Source: Bacillota bacterium (lineage in GTDB: Bacteria; Bacillota_I; Bacilli_A; RFN20; CAG-826). From it: a stretch of DNA of 20,219 bases. The translations under genes were made by a program, and so were the position numbers. Numbering within the stretch: the first letter of the stretch is position 1; each line of letters begins with the position of its first letter. Location of the stretch: positions 141-20,359 of the forward strand of contig DNPJ01000090.1 in assembly GCA_003501485.1 (NCBI GenBank). Reading direction: 5' to 3'. Positions 1 through 7,465 of the stretch are shown piece after piece. Under the pieces are notes generated by a model. It had not been told where the DNA came from, did not search any database, and saw nothing but the letters and a program-made list of their open reading frames with translations.

Positions 1-115
1 AAAGGAAAGGAGAACTTGTTTAACGACGATTAACCAATATTGGTGAAACATATTTTCCCTTAATTGGTAAAAAATATATTTACTTCTTCAACTTGTGTAT
101 TTGGCAGAATATTTT
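1..115. other. Left flank of the IS element; no complete gene
   Basis: This is the sequence outside the left end of the insertion sequence. The first ten codons in frame 1 are open and end at a TAA at 31-33, so this could be the last few residues of a plus-strand gene that starts outside the window, but ten codons are too few to support a call. A perfect 12-bp palindrome, ACCAATATTGGT, lies at 33-44, and an ATTGGT copy recurs near 64-69. The rest is AT-rich with no recognisable gene. Confidence 0.4.
33..44. repeat. Perfect 12-bp palindrome
   Basis: ACCAATATTGGT reads the same on both strands. It starts at the last base of the TAA that closes the possible upstream frame. With no loop it is better suited to a dimeric protein site than to an RNA hairpin, and there is no adjoining T-tract to make it a terminator. 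Function unknown. Confidence 0.4.
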
Positions 116-149
116 TGTAGAAAAAAGGCGATTGAAAATGTTGGTTTTC
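116..149 (+). repeat. IS21 left terminal inverted repeat
   Basis: It begins TGTAG and matches the reverse complement of 2184-2217 at about two thirds of positions. It contains an inner TGTTG copy of the terminal pentamer at about 138, echoing the tandem transposase-binding repeats known at IS21 ends. It lies upstream of the istA ribosome binding site. Confidence 0.7.
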
Positions 150-202
150 TACGACACTATTCTTTTCTTTTGGTAAACTTCCTTCTATATGGAGGTAAGT
201 TA

Positions 203-1408
203 ATGAGAAAAGACATATATGAAAGGATAAAAATCATGAAAAACGAAGGTATCAAGCCAAACTATTCTGAAATAGCTAGACGGTGGAATTGCGATTATAG
301 AACTGTTAAACGCTACTTCGAACAAGACGTTATTCCAATAAGGAAAATAATGAAACCATCCAAACTAGATCCATTTAAATCAATAATTGAAGATAAAGTT
401 AATCTAGGTTGTACAGGGAGTTCTATATATCATTTTATTAAAAGAAAAGGATATGATGGTAAATATACAATTCTTAGAGATTACGTTAGATCAATTAAAG
501 TAGAAGAGTCTCAAAAAGCCACGATAAGATTTGAGACTAACCCTGGTTTACAAGCTCAAGTCGATTGGAAAGAAAGAATGAAACTTATAAACCGGCAAGG
601 GGAAATATTTGAAATAAATATATTCCTAATGCTTCTTGGATATTCTCGAACAAAATATATCGAACTAACAATAAATAGAAACCAAGACACATTAATGATG
701 GCAATGATAAATGGATTTAGATATTTCGGAGGTGTTCCAAAAGAAATAATCTTCGATAATATGAAAACTGTTGTTGATCAATCTAAAACAAATTATCAGA
801 ATGCAGTTATTAATGAAACATTCTATCAATTCTCTAAAGATATGGGATTTGAGGTATGGAGTTGTAGAGCATTTAGACCTCAAACAAAAGGCAAAGTAGA
901 AGCTCTTTCTAAGCTTATGTCTCGACTGGAACCATATAACAATGAATTTGATACTTTAGAAGAACTGGAAGAAATAGTTAAAGAAGTGATGTCTAATATT
1001 AATAATGACAAGAGCTACGCGACAAATGAAAAGCCACTAAAGTTATTAGAAAAAGAAAAAGAATATTTATCACCACTTCCTAACCAAGAACTTATTAACA
1101 ATTACTTCACTAAACCAATTGCAAGAATCGTTACTAAGGAAAGTATGGTTACTTACATGAATAACAAATATTCCCTCAACCCAAAGTATATAGGAAAAAA
1201 TGTTATTTTAGAAGTAAGTGACTCAGAACTAAAGATTGTTTATAACAATGAAATAATCGCCGCTCATAAGTTAAGCAAAAGAAAATTCAATTATCAAAAA
1301 GATCACATGATTTCAATTCTTAAGTCAGATGCAATGAGATTTAAGCAAGATGAAGAAATAGAAGATTTTGCTAAAAAGCAGCTTGAACTTTATGACAAAT
1401 TTAATTAG
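203..1408 (+). CDS. istA: IS21-family transposase IstA (DDE recombinase)
   Basis: IstA is the DDE-type transposase that binds the element ends and carries out strand transfer with its helper IstB. I start the 401-residue protein at the ATG at 203, because GGAGGT at 191-196 sits 6 bases upstream; the longer open frame from about 95 would begin outside the element. The N-terminus (about residues 1-50) is a helix-turn-helix region with the motif SEIARRWNCDYRTVKRY. The catalytic core shows the first Asp in QVDWKE (D121), the second in IIFDNMKTV (D185) and the Glu in TKGKVEAL (E233), spaced as in integrase-fold transposases. The C-terminal part is the usual IS21 beta-rich domain. Stop and istB start are 9 bp apart, so the pair is an operon. 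Confidence 0.95.
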   Translation: MRKDIYERIKIMKNEGIKPNYSEIARRWNCDYRTVKRYFEQDVIPIRKIMKPSKLDPFKSIIEDKVNLGCTGSSIYHFIKRKGYDGKYTILRDYVRSIKVEESQKATIRFETNPGLQAQVDWKERMKLINRQGEIFEINIFLMLLGYSRTKYIELTINRNQDTLMMAMINGFRYFGGVPKEIIFDNMKTVVDQSKTNYQNAVINETFYQFSKDMGFEVWSCRAFRPQTKGKVEALSKLMSRLEPYNNEFDTLEELEEIVKEVMSNINNDKSYATNEKPLKLLEKEKEYLSPLPNQELINNYFTKPIARIVTKESMVTYMNNKYSLNPKYIGKNVILEVSDSELKIVYNNEIIAAHKLSKRKFNYQKDHMISILKSDAMRFKQDEEIEDFAKKQLELYDKFN

Positions 1409-1417
1409 GAGAAAGAT

Positions 1418-2185
1418 ATGTCTACTTACATACAATTACTAAATAATTTAGATCAATTAAAACTAACAAAAATGAGGGAAATGCTCCCAAATTACATGGA
1501 TTCTGCAGTAATTAACGATAAATCCGCGACTGATATATTGAAAGAGTTAACTGATGAAGAAATTACATTTAGAGAAGAAAGGGCTCGTCAAATTAATCTA
1601 ACTATTTCTCATTTTCCATTTCACAAAACAATCGATGATTTTGATTTCTCATATCAACCATCAATTAATAAAAACCAAATACTAGATTTGTTGTCTTTGA
1701 GGTTTGTTGAACAAAATGAAAATATTCTTTTTATTGGTTCTTCCGGAGTTGGCAAAACTCACTTAGCTACATCAATAGGAATGGAAGCATCGAGCAAAAG
1801 ATATTCCACATATTTTATTCACTTTAATACTTTAATGGAAAAATTCAAGAAAGCCGCTGCTGAAGGAAGAATTGAATCAATTGTTAAACATTATTCCAAA
1901 TATAGAGTTCTTATTATTGATGAGATAGGTTATTTGCCTATTGATAGAGATGTCGCAAACGGATTCTTTCAACTTGTCGCTGCTAGATATGAAAAAAGAC
2001 CAATTATCTTAACTACTAATCAGCCTTTAAGCAAATGGGGAGATGTGTTTGGAGATTACACACTTGCTAATGCGATTATTGACCGTCTTGTTCATCATTC
2101 CTATATTATCAAGATAACCGGCCAATCATATCGAATTAAGGGTAAATTACTTTATGATGAAGAAGGAGATGTAGGAAACCGCTAA
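1418..2185 (+). CDS. istB: IS21-family helper ATPase IstB
   Basis: IstB is an AAA+ ATPase related to DnaC that remodels target DNA and recruits and stimulates IstA. The 255-residue length is normal. The N-terminal 70 or so residues form the IstB-type helical lead-in (LDQLKLTKMREMLPNY). The Walker A motif GSSGVGKTH is at about 107-115 and Walker B VLIIDEIGYLP at about 164-174. Further on, ILTTNQPLSKWG is the typical sensor-I segment and a C-terminal ANAIIDRLVHHS segment carries the arginine-finger-like region. An AGGAG at 1407-1411, overlapping the istA stop, sits 6 bases before the ATG. The stop codon overlaps the inner edge of the right inverted repeat, as is common in compact insertion sequences. 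Confidence 0.95.
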   Translation: MSTYIQLLNNLDQLKLTKMREMLPNYMDSAVINDKSATDILKELTDEEITFREERARQINLTISHFPFHKTIDDFDFSYQPSINKNQILDLLSLRFVEQNENILFIGSSGVGKTHLATSIGMEASSKRYSTYFIHFNTLMEKFKKAAAEGRIESIVKHYSKYRVLIIDEIGYLPIDRDVANGFFQLVAARYEKRPIILTTNQPLSKWGDVFGDYTLANAIIDRLVHHSYIIKITGQSYRIKGKLLYDEEGDVGNR

Positions 2186-2217
2186 ATACCTACATTTTTG
2201 ACCGCCATAAAACTACA
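2184..2217 (-). repeat. IS21 right terminal inverted repeat
   Basis: Read on the minus strand from 2217 it begins TGTAG and repeats TGTAGG about 23 bases further in, a tandem layout typical of IS21 termini. It matches the left end at about 23 of 34 positions. Confidence 0.7.
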
Positions 2218-2345
2218 TTTATAGCAATTCAACAATTAAATTATTTTTAATAAAAAATACTCTCTTTGCTTTTATATAGACACAACATTTCATTTAATAA
2301 ATCAAAAATTTATAATTTTTATTGAAAGTTACATCAAAATATTTA

Positions 2346-2418
2346 CTTACTTCACACTTAATGAAGTTGACAGTGAAGTAACTGTGAAGTTTTACTACAC
2401 TCTTACTTCACACTTAAT
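2346..2418. repeat. Cluster of direct and inverted ACTTCAC elements
   Basis: A 17-bp direct repeat, CTTACTTCACACTTAAT, occurs exactly at 2346-2362 and 2402-2418. Between the copies the core heptamer appears inverted twice as GTGAAGT at 2373-2379 and 2384-2390, and once degenerate as ATGAAGT at 2361-2367. The forward copies could pair with either inverted copy, giving alternative stem-loops. Protein operator, attenuating RNA or repeat-element debris are all possible. Confidence 0.6.
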
Positions 2419-2445
2419 ATTCATGTAACTAAAAAAGAATGGTTA

Positions 2446-2496
2446 TTTGAATTCTGCTGTGGATGCATAATTTTAACGAACACAATAGAATTCAAA
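2446..2496 (-). repeat. Long inverted repeat downstream of the ABC operon, possible weak terminator
   Basis: The arms 2446-2461 and 2481-2496 match at 14 of 16 positions, including a perfect TTTGAATTCT/AGAATTCAAA, with a 19-base loop. It lies 9 bp beyond the permease stop. On the minus strand a T6 run (2431-2436) follows only about 9 bases after the stem, so it is not a textbook intrinsic terminator. It may end the ABC transcript inefficiently or protect its 3' end. Confidence 0.45.
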
Positions 2497-2505
2497 GAGC
2501 CTAAA

Positions 2506-4887
2506 TTATAACGGCAAGTCTTTTTTCTTAAAGTCTAATGCTCCAATGAAATATGTGACAATAGCTATTATAAGCAAGAACATTAGTTTAAACCAATATG
2601 TAAAATAGTCACCACTCATAACTGAAAGAGCGTCAAACAGCGAATTAATAGTTAAGTAATTAAATAACGACATCATAGTAATTCTAATTGTCCCTGGAAT
2701 TGCTTTCGTGGCGAATAATCCTAATATTGAACAAATAAAGAAGAATATAGCTATACCACCACCAACGCCAATGGATTGACTTGTTTTATTAAAATGACAT
2801 GATGTTAAGAAATTTATGCCACTTATAGCTAAGGAAACCATAAAATTTCCTAATGCGTATAAACATAAGTCCAAGATTGGAAGAGAACTTTCTAAATCTG
2901 TCGAGCCCGCTAATATGCCAATCTCTCTTGTCAAAATGCTAAACAAAAGAAGCGTTAATGCCATAATTGCTTCTGAGAAAATTAAATAACATGCTTGAGT
3001 AAATATAAATGAAGTCCTTGTTGTAGGAGTTGAAAGTGTAAATGCAAGAGATCCTGTTTCCACTTTTTCAGACACAAGATTTTTTGACAACAAAATTGTA
3101 TAAACAAGTGGAATTAATAATGCAGCTATACCAAATGAAACAACGCCAACAATAATTCCATATGTATTCATATCACCCATTTCTTGAAGTGATTCATCAA
3201 CACTTGTAGGAAGTTGAGCCATTACACCTTGGCTACCTTTGTTTGTGGCGAGTAAATTAGCTTCTTCAAGCGAATATCCTTCATTTATATAATCAGATGA
3301 ATATGTTTCAAAAGAAGATATTCCACTTGCGGCATAACCTTTAACAAGCGTCATCATTTCTTTTCCACTCATGGAAGAATTCTCGACAGTAATTTCCTCA
3401 ATCGAGGAGATTTTTATATCATTCTTACTATTATATGTTTGGATAAGAGTGGCTTTTGCCATATTTGTTACCTCTTTAACAGCAAGATCCGCAATCGCTT
3501 CTTTATCAATATTAGTTCCATCGAAATATTCATTTTTGTTGTCGATACGTTTTAGATATATTTTCATAAAACTATCTAGTTTTGAGGAAATAGTAAGAAT
3601 ATTTTCTTTTGCTTCCTCTTTGGCTTTATATATCTCTTCTTCGCTATAAGACTCTCCGGTCAGAATATCCTTATGCATTTTTTGAAGCATATTTGATGTC
3701 TTTCCCATTTTTTCTTTTTCTTTAACATAGACATCAGGATTGTATACAGTAACCGCTACCTCTTCTTTAATTTCATTTCCGTTTGGAGCGTATGTTCCTG
3801 TTCCAACTAAACGAACAGGATAGCCAAGATCATTTGTTTTATATTCGACTGTAAAGTTAGGAAGATATTGATAATAAGCATATTTTTCAAGTGTTTCGAT
3901 AACATATGCTTGGCATGAAGATGACACACTACCAGATCTAATTGAATCATTTGTAATATATTCGTCCTTATTTAGATCATATTTCGCTAATAATTCATCA
4001 CACATCTTAGCTACAAATTGATTTGTTGTTGTATCCGCTAAAAAAGGGAGCAATTTTAATGAAGAATCGATTTTTACATTCTCAATATTTTCACTATTAT
4101 CATAAACACGAATCACAGCGTCGTTTAATAAATAAGAAATTTTTTCTATTTTTTCAGAATCACTTATTTTATATGTGCTAATAATTTCATTTGAAAAAGC
4201 ACTAGGAATAGCGACTTTTAAAATATCTTTTGTTGTTTTGGTTTTATCCTTTGAATAAATATCAAAATATGTGGAAACAATCATTTTTCCAACTCTTTTT
4301 TCTTCGTCAGTATAATTTGTTAAAGCATCAAGAGTTTTATTTGCTATTTCCATTGTTGCGCTCTTAGCAACACTTTCTTTTGTGGAAACATCACCCGGAG
4401 TTACATCATAAGTAGCATCATATACTTTTTTTGCTGCTTCAATTGATGTATTAAGTGTTTCATCTTCAACTTTTTCAACCTCAGTTTTAAATAACAATCT
4501 AACTGTATCATCAGACGAAAGAAAAGTCTCGTACGCTTCTGAAGTATTACTGTATCCAGAATATAATGATATAGCACCACTTTTAACCGTATTTTCATAA
4601 TCAGCATTTGAAAATAAATCACTTAAAGCAGCCGAAGTTGAATTAATATGAAGCGTTGAAAGAATAATTATAATTACAACCATTATCAAAGCGTTTCCCA
4701 ATGAAACAATCGTTAAGCCTAATCTATTTGAATGAAGCGATTCTTTAAATAAAGCTTTTGAAAATAAATGGTTTTTTCTTCTTTCTTTTTTGTTTGAAGG
4801 TGAAGAAATAACAGGTGGCATAGCTATAACATCATCATTGGTATCAATAATATTTTCTTCTTGAACAATTTTCTTTTTCATGATCAT
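2506..4887 (-). CDS. ABC-2 type exporter permease with a large extracytoplasmic domain
   Basis: This is the membrane subunit of an ABC exporter, to be powered by the two ATPases encoded just upstream. In the 793-residue form, a cytoplasmic lead of about 50 mostly polar residues precedes one transmembrane helix at about 56-80. A very large, polar, mostly helical region (about 81-575) follows and should lie outside the membrane. Five more hydrophobic segments fall at about 576-600, 627-650, 669-690, 709-727 and 766-785. The segment SEKVETGSLAFTLSTPTTR is the ABC-2 permease signature after the second helix. ABC-2 permeases are usually 250-400 residues, so the roughly 490-residue loop is the odd feature. 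The start overlaps the ATPase stop as ATGA. AAGGAGG at 4892-4898 is 4 bases from ATG 4887 and 10 from ATG 4881, so either may be used. The substrate is unknown. Confidence 0.85.
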   Translation of the reverse strand: MIMKKKIVQEENIIDTNDDVIAMPPVISSPSNKKERRKNHLFSKALFKESLHSNRLGLTIVSLGNALIMVVIIIILSTLHINSTSAALSDLFSNADYENTVKSGAISLYSGYSNTSEAYETFLSSDDTVRLLFKTEVEKVEDETLNTSIEAAKKVYDATYDVTPGDVSTKESVAKSATMEIANKTLDALTNYTDEEKRVGKMIVSTYFDIYSKDKTKTTKDILKVAIPSAFSNEIISTYKISDSEKIEKISYLLNDAVIRVYDNSENIENVKIDSSLKLLPFLADTTTNQFVAKMCDELLAKYDLNKDEYITNDSIRSGSVSSSCQAYVIETLEKYAYYQYLPNFTVEYKTNDLGYPVRLVGTGTYAPNGNEIKEEVAVTVYNPDVYVKEKEKMGKTSNMLQKMHKDILTGESYSEEEIYKAKEEAKENILTISSKLDSFMKIYLKRIDNKNEYFDGTNIDKEAIADLAVKEVTNMAKATLIQTYNSKNDIKISSIEEITVENSSMSGKEMMTLVKGYAASGISSFETYSSDYINEGYSLEEANLLATNKGSQGVMAQLPTSVDESLQEMGDMNTYGIIVGVVSFGIAALLIPLVYTILLSKNLVSEKVETGSLAFTLSTPTTRTSFIFTQACYLIFSEAIMALTLLLFSILTREIGILAGSTDLESSLPILDLCLYALGNFMVSLAISGINFLTSCHFNKTSQSIGVGGGIAIFFFICSILGLFATKAIPGTIRITMMSLFNYLTINSLFDALSVMSGDYFTYWFKLMFLLIIAIVTYFIGALDFKKKDLPL

Positions 4888-5807
4888 TTATCCTCCTTTG
4901 TTAGAGCTTTTCTTCTTTCAGCGAAGTAAGTTGTCAAATTGTATTTAATTTCCGAAATAAATTTGACTTTATATTTAGTCAATTCTTTGAATAATTCATC
5001 GATATTGTTCTTATTGATTCTAATTGTGAGTTGATTATATTCTTCTTGTTTGCGAATTATGTCTTTGCGGTTTTTGATAAATTTTTGATAGTCTGATTTA
5101 TTTTCAAATTCGATTTTGTAATCTCTCTCTTTTCTATTTTTGATATCGCTAACCACTGCAACATCAATAATTCTTCCGTTTGACATATAAGCAACTTTGT
5201 CACACACTCTTTCAAGCTCTTCAATTGTGTTTGAAGAGATGAGCATCGTTGCTCCTCTTTCTTTTTGTTCTAAAATCAGTTTTAGAAGTTCTTCTCTCAT
5301 GAGAGGATCAAGACCAATAGAAGGTTCATCCATTATAAGAATTGGTGCTTTAAGCATGATGGCCGACACAATCGCGGTTTTTTGTTTCATACCTTTGCTC
5401 ATTCTTTTCGGATAGGCTCTTATATCGAGTTGCATACGTGATATTAATTCGTTCGCGTATTCAAAGTCATTCTCCTTCATGCCTAGTGACATTCCATAAT
5501 TATGTAAGAACAATGAACCAGTTTTTACATCAGGAAAGTTTATTTCTCCTGGAATATATCCAATGTATAGTTTTGTTAATGCTGAATCTTTATAAGCATC
5601 GTAATTATAAATTTTGATATTTCCATTATCAGATTTAATAAATCCCATGATTTGTCTTATAAGAGTGGTTTTACCAGCGCCATTCTCTCCGACTATTCCA
5701 AGCGTTTCACCTTCTTTAATATCTAGATTGATATTGAAGTTGCCTCTATTAGACCCATAATCTTTTGTAACATCTTTTATCAATATCACACTTTTCTTGT
5801 CGTTCAT
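4884..5807 (-). CDS. ABC transporter ATP-binding protein, second paralogue, H-loop Asn
   Basis: This cytoplasmic nucleotide-binding subunit (307 residues) is the second of two paralogues of equal length. Walker A GENGAGKT is at 40-47, the signature segment RMSKGMKQK at 135-143 and Walker B ILIMDEP at 156-162, followed by the D-loop GLDP. The Q-loop region reads GYIPGE, as in the first paralogue. Where the switch histidine is expected, the sequence is ISSNTIEEL, with Asn193 (codon AAC) in place of His; the first paralogue has SSH. A two-ATPase, one-permease exporter in which one ATPase lacks the switch histidine suggests an asymmetric heterodimer with one weak catalytic site. Residues from about 210 on are family-variable. 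GGAGGG lies 8 bases before the ATG, which overlaps the previous stop by ATGA. Confidence 0.92.
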   Translation of the reverse strand: MNDKKSVILIKDVTKDYGSNRGNFNINLDIKEGETLGIVGENGAGKTTLIRQIMGFIKSDNGNIKIYNYDAYKDSALTKLYIGYIPGEINFPDVKTGSLFLHNYGMSLGMKENDFEYANELISRMQLDIRAYPKRMSKGMKQKTAIVSAIMLKAPILIMDEPSIGLDPLMREELLKLILEQKERGATMLISSNTIEELERVCDKVAYMSNGRIIDVAVVSDIKNRKERDYKIEFENKSDYQKFIKNRKDIIRKQEEYNQLTIRINKNNIDELFKELTKYKVKFISEIKYNLTTYFAERRKALTKEDK

Positions 5808-6727
5808 TTCTTAATCCCTCCATAAGTTTTGTCTTCTTTATAGAAAGACATAAAATAATCTTCTAGTGTTTCTTTCTTTTCTTCTAAATCTATAAATGGG
5901 ATTGTACTAATCTCTTTTATAAACTTATTAGTATCTTTCTCATCAACAAAGACAAAGAAACTATCGTTATCACAATCCGATATTTTAAAATGGAGTTTTT
6001 CCATTTTTTTCTTCGCTAAATCTTTTTCTCTTTTGTCTTTATATATAGGTCTATATTCCTTTACACTTTTATGCTTTAAGTCATTAGCGACAAAATTTGA
6101 AACAATTTTCCCGTCTTTAATGACAGCGATTTTATCGCAACAAGCATCAACTTCCGCGAAGATGTGAGAAGAAAGAAGAATTGTTTTTCCTCTTCTTTTT
6201 TCTTCTTTGACGAGTTCGATAAATCTCTCTTGCATCTCAGGATCAAGACCACTAGAAGGCTCATCCATTATGATTATTTCTGGATCAGACATAAAAGCGC
6301 ATATAATAGCGGTCTTGCGCTTCATTCCAAGAGACATTTCTTTGCAATATAGATTTGGGTCATATTCGAAATATTTAATCAAATAATTTAATAAAGTTGT
6401 ATCGGTTAATCCTTTAAGATCCATTTGTTCTTTAATAACTTCTTTTCCTTTGAGGTTTAAGGGAAGAGCAACTTCTCCAGGTATATAAGAAACACCTTGC
6501 ATAATAATTTCTCTATTTTTTAACGAATTATTCCCTCTTATAAATGTTTCACCACTATCAGGAATTGAAAAACCCATAAGATGTCTTATTGTTGTGGATT
6601 TACCAGCGCCATTTGGCCCAAGAAATCCAAAACATTCGCCTTTTGCAATTTTAAATGAAACATCAAATACGCCTCGGCCTTGACCATAGTCTTTCGTTAA
6701 GTTTTTAATTTCAATTTCGTATTCCAT
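5804..6727 (-). CDS. ABC transporter ATP-binding protein, first paralogue
   Basis: First gene of the exporter operon: a 307-residue ABC ATPase of the multidrug/antibiotic-export type. Walker A GPNGAGKS is at 37-44, the signature segment EMSLGMKRK at 130-138, Walker B IIIMDEP at 151-157, and the switch histidine is His188 in LLSSHIFAEV. All catalytic motifs are intact. I start at ATG 6727 because AAAGGG lies 7 bases upstream and the ABC fold begins at once (IEIKNLTKDYG). A frame open 28 codons further upstream would run through the predicted promoter and has no ribosome binding site. The stop overlaps the next start by 4 bases, so the ATPases and permease are translationally coupled. Confidence 0.93.
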   Translation of the reverse strand: MEYEIEIKNLTKDYGQGRGVFDVSFKIAKGECFGFLGPNGAGKSTTIRHLMGFSIPDSGETFIRGNNSLKNREIIMQGVSYIPGEVALPLNLKGKEVIKEQMDLKGLTDTTLLNYLIKYFEYDPNLYCKEMSLGMKRKTAIICAFMSDPEIIIMDEPSSGLDPEMQERFIELVKEEKRRGKTILLSSHIFAEVDACCDKIAVIKDGKIVSNFVANDLKHKSVKEYRPIYKDKREKDLAKKKMEKLHFKISDCDNDSFFVFVDEKDTNKFIKEISTIPFIDLEEKKETLEDYFMSFYKEDKTYGGIKK

Positions 6728-6748
6728 GTTATTGCCCTTTCTAGTAGT

Positions 6749-6768
6749 TATTGAACTTTTGACCAATA
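6749..6768. promoter_or_regulatory. Candidate TetR operator in the divergent region
   Basis: A 20-bp element has outer arms TATTG and CAATA around a 10-bp centre, with partial symmetry continuing inward. It overlaps the -35 of the tetR-side promoter and lies just downstream of the predicted start of the ABC transcript. A TetR-type dimer bound here could block both. The symmetry is short, so this is a candidate only. Confidence 0.35.
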
Positions 6769-6787
6769 TCTCTACCGTTGTTATATT
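6759..6787 (+). promoter_or_regulatory. Predicted promoter of the TetR-family gene
   Basis: TTGACC at 6759-6764, a 17-bp spacer and TATATT at 6782-6787 match a housekeeping sigma promoter. The start point would fall near 6794, giving a leader of about 65 bases. Its -10 box shares bases with the -10 box of the opposing ABC promoter. A later candidate (TTGTAA 6817-6822, TTATAA 6841-6846) would overlap the ribosome binding site and is less likely. Confidence 0.55.
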
Positions 6788-6811
6788 ATTACTACCCTCT
6801 TCCAATTTCAA
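6783..6811 (-). promoter_or_regulatory. Predicted promoter of the ABC exporter operon
   Basis: Read on the minus strand, TTGAAA (6811-6806), a 17-bp spacer and TAATAT (6788-6783) give a good housekeeping promoter. The start point near 6776 leaves about 48 bases of leader before ATG 6727, containing the candidate operator and an AAAGGG ribosome binding site. Confidence 0.6.
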
Positions 6812-6859
6812 TACTTTTGTAATAAAATTATTTTTAATGCTTATAAGGGAAGAAATACT

Positions 6860-7453
6860 ATGGAAATAAATGAATTAATAAATAAAGAGGATGCGCGTAT
6901 AATACGCACAAAAAGAGACTTAGCAAATGCACTTGAAGACTTGCTAAAAGAAAGAAGCTTTAACGATATTTCAATAAAAGATATAACAGATAAAGCTTTG
7001 ATATCAAAAAATACTTTTTATAATAACTTTAATGATAAAAATGAATTATTAGTTTTTCTATTTTCTAGATATGAAGATAGTTTAATAAAAGAAACAAAGC
7101 CAATTCTTGAAAAAACATTTTTCGCAACTAAACTTTTTAGTTTCAAGAAATGTGTTGAAACGATTGTGCATTTCTTTTATACAACTAACCTACCATTTAA
7201 TCAAATAATCAAAAATGATACATCACATATTCTTTTTTATAATCTCGATATTTTTATCCAAGATATTTTTTCAAAGCTTGAAAGCAAATATGGAAAGTTT
7301 TTAACTAAAAAAATTAATAGTAAAATTACTAGTACATTTTATGCAGGAGCTTTTGCGAGCACAATTTATTTTGCGTACGCTAAAAATCTTGAAATTGATG
7401 AAAAAACTATATCAAAGGATTTAACAAAACTTTCATATCACATTGTTGAATAA
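6860..7453 (+). CDS. TetR/AcrR-family transcriptional regulator
   Basis: A 197-residue ligand-sensing repressor, normal length for the family. The N-terminal DNA-binding domain (about residues 14-62) has the TetR pattern: RTKRDLANALEDLL, then the helix-turn-helix SIKDITDKALISKNTFYNNF, then DKNELL. The C-terminal helical domain (about 70-197) would bind ligand and dimerise; it resembles no specific regulator I can name. AAGGGA at 6845-6850 precedes the ATG by 9 bases. It is divergent from the exporter operon, and the two predicted promoters share their -10 region, the classic layout of a drug-exporter repressor that also controls itself. That role is inferred from position, not from a recognised ligand. 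It ends 12 bp from the convergent ArdC-like gene. Confidence 0.9.
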   Translation: MEINELINKEDARIIRTKRDLANALEDLLKERSFNDISIKDITDKALISKNTFYNNFNDKNELLVFLFSRYEDSLIKETKPILEKTFFATKLFSFKKCVETIVHFFYTTNLPFNQIIKNDTSHILFYNLDIFIQDIFSKLESKYGKFLTKKINSKITSTFYAGAFASTIYFAYAKNLEIDEKTISKDLTKLSYHIVE

Positions 7454-7465
7454 ATATTTTGATGT

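Larger units (their letters stand above)
116..2217 (+). mobile_element. IS21-family insertion sequence, apparently complete
   Basis: The element is about 2.1 kb, the usual IS21 size. It carries istA then istB on one strand and is bounded by imperfect inverted repeats that begin TGTAG and end CTACA. Aligning 116-149 with the reverse complement of 2184-2217 gives about 23 of 34 matches, with the shared blocks TGTAG, GGCG, AAAATGT and GGT. Both genes are intact with every catalytic motif visible, so it may still be active. I could not find an exact target duplication: the left flank ends ATTTT and the right flank begins TTTAT. The ends were set by eye and could be off by a few bases. Confidence 0.85.
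2218..2505. other. Convergent intergenic spacer, repeat-rich, no gene
   Basis: This 288-bp spacer lies between the right end of the insertion sequence and the 3' end of the ABC permease gene. I see no coding frame with a ribosome binding site. It holds an A/T-only hairpin (AAAAATT, TAT loop, AATTTTT) near 2306-2322, a cluster of ACTTCAC/GTGAAGT elements at 2346-2418, and a long inverted repeat at 2446-2496. The last two are listed separately. Confidence 0.7.

Noticed and set aside
95..202. Upstream extension of istA by 36 codons
   Set aside because: It would start outside the left inverted repeat and translate through the terminal repeat. ATG 203 has a well-spaced GGAGGT, and the helix-turn-helix follows directly.
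2346..2418. CRISPR array
   Set aside because: Only two full repeat copies of 17 bp, with inverted cores between them, no regular spacers and no cas genes.
6728..6811. 28-codon N-terminal extension of the first ABC ATPase
   Set aside because: It runs through the predicted promoter and operator, lacks a ribosome binding site and precedes the normal start of the ABC fold.
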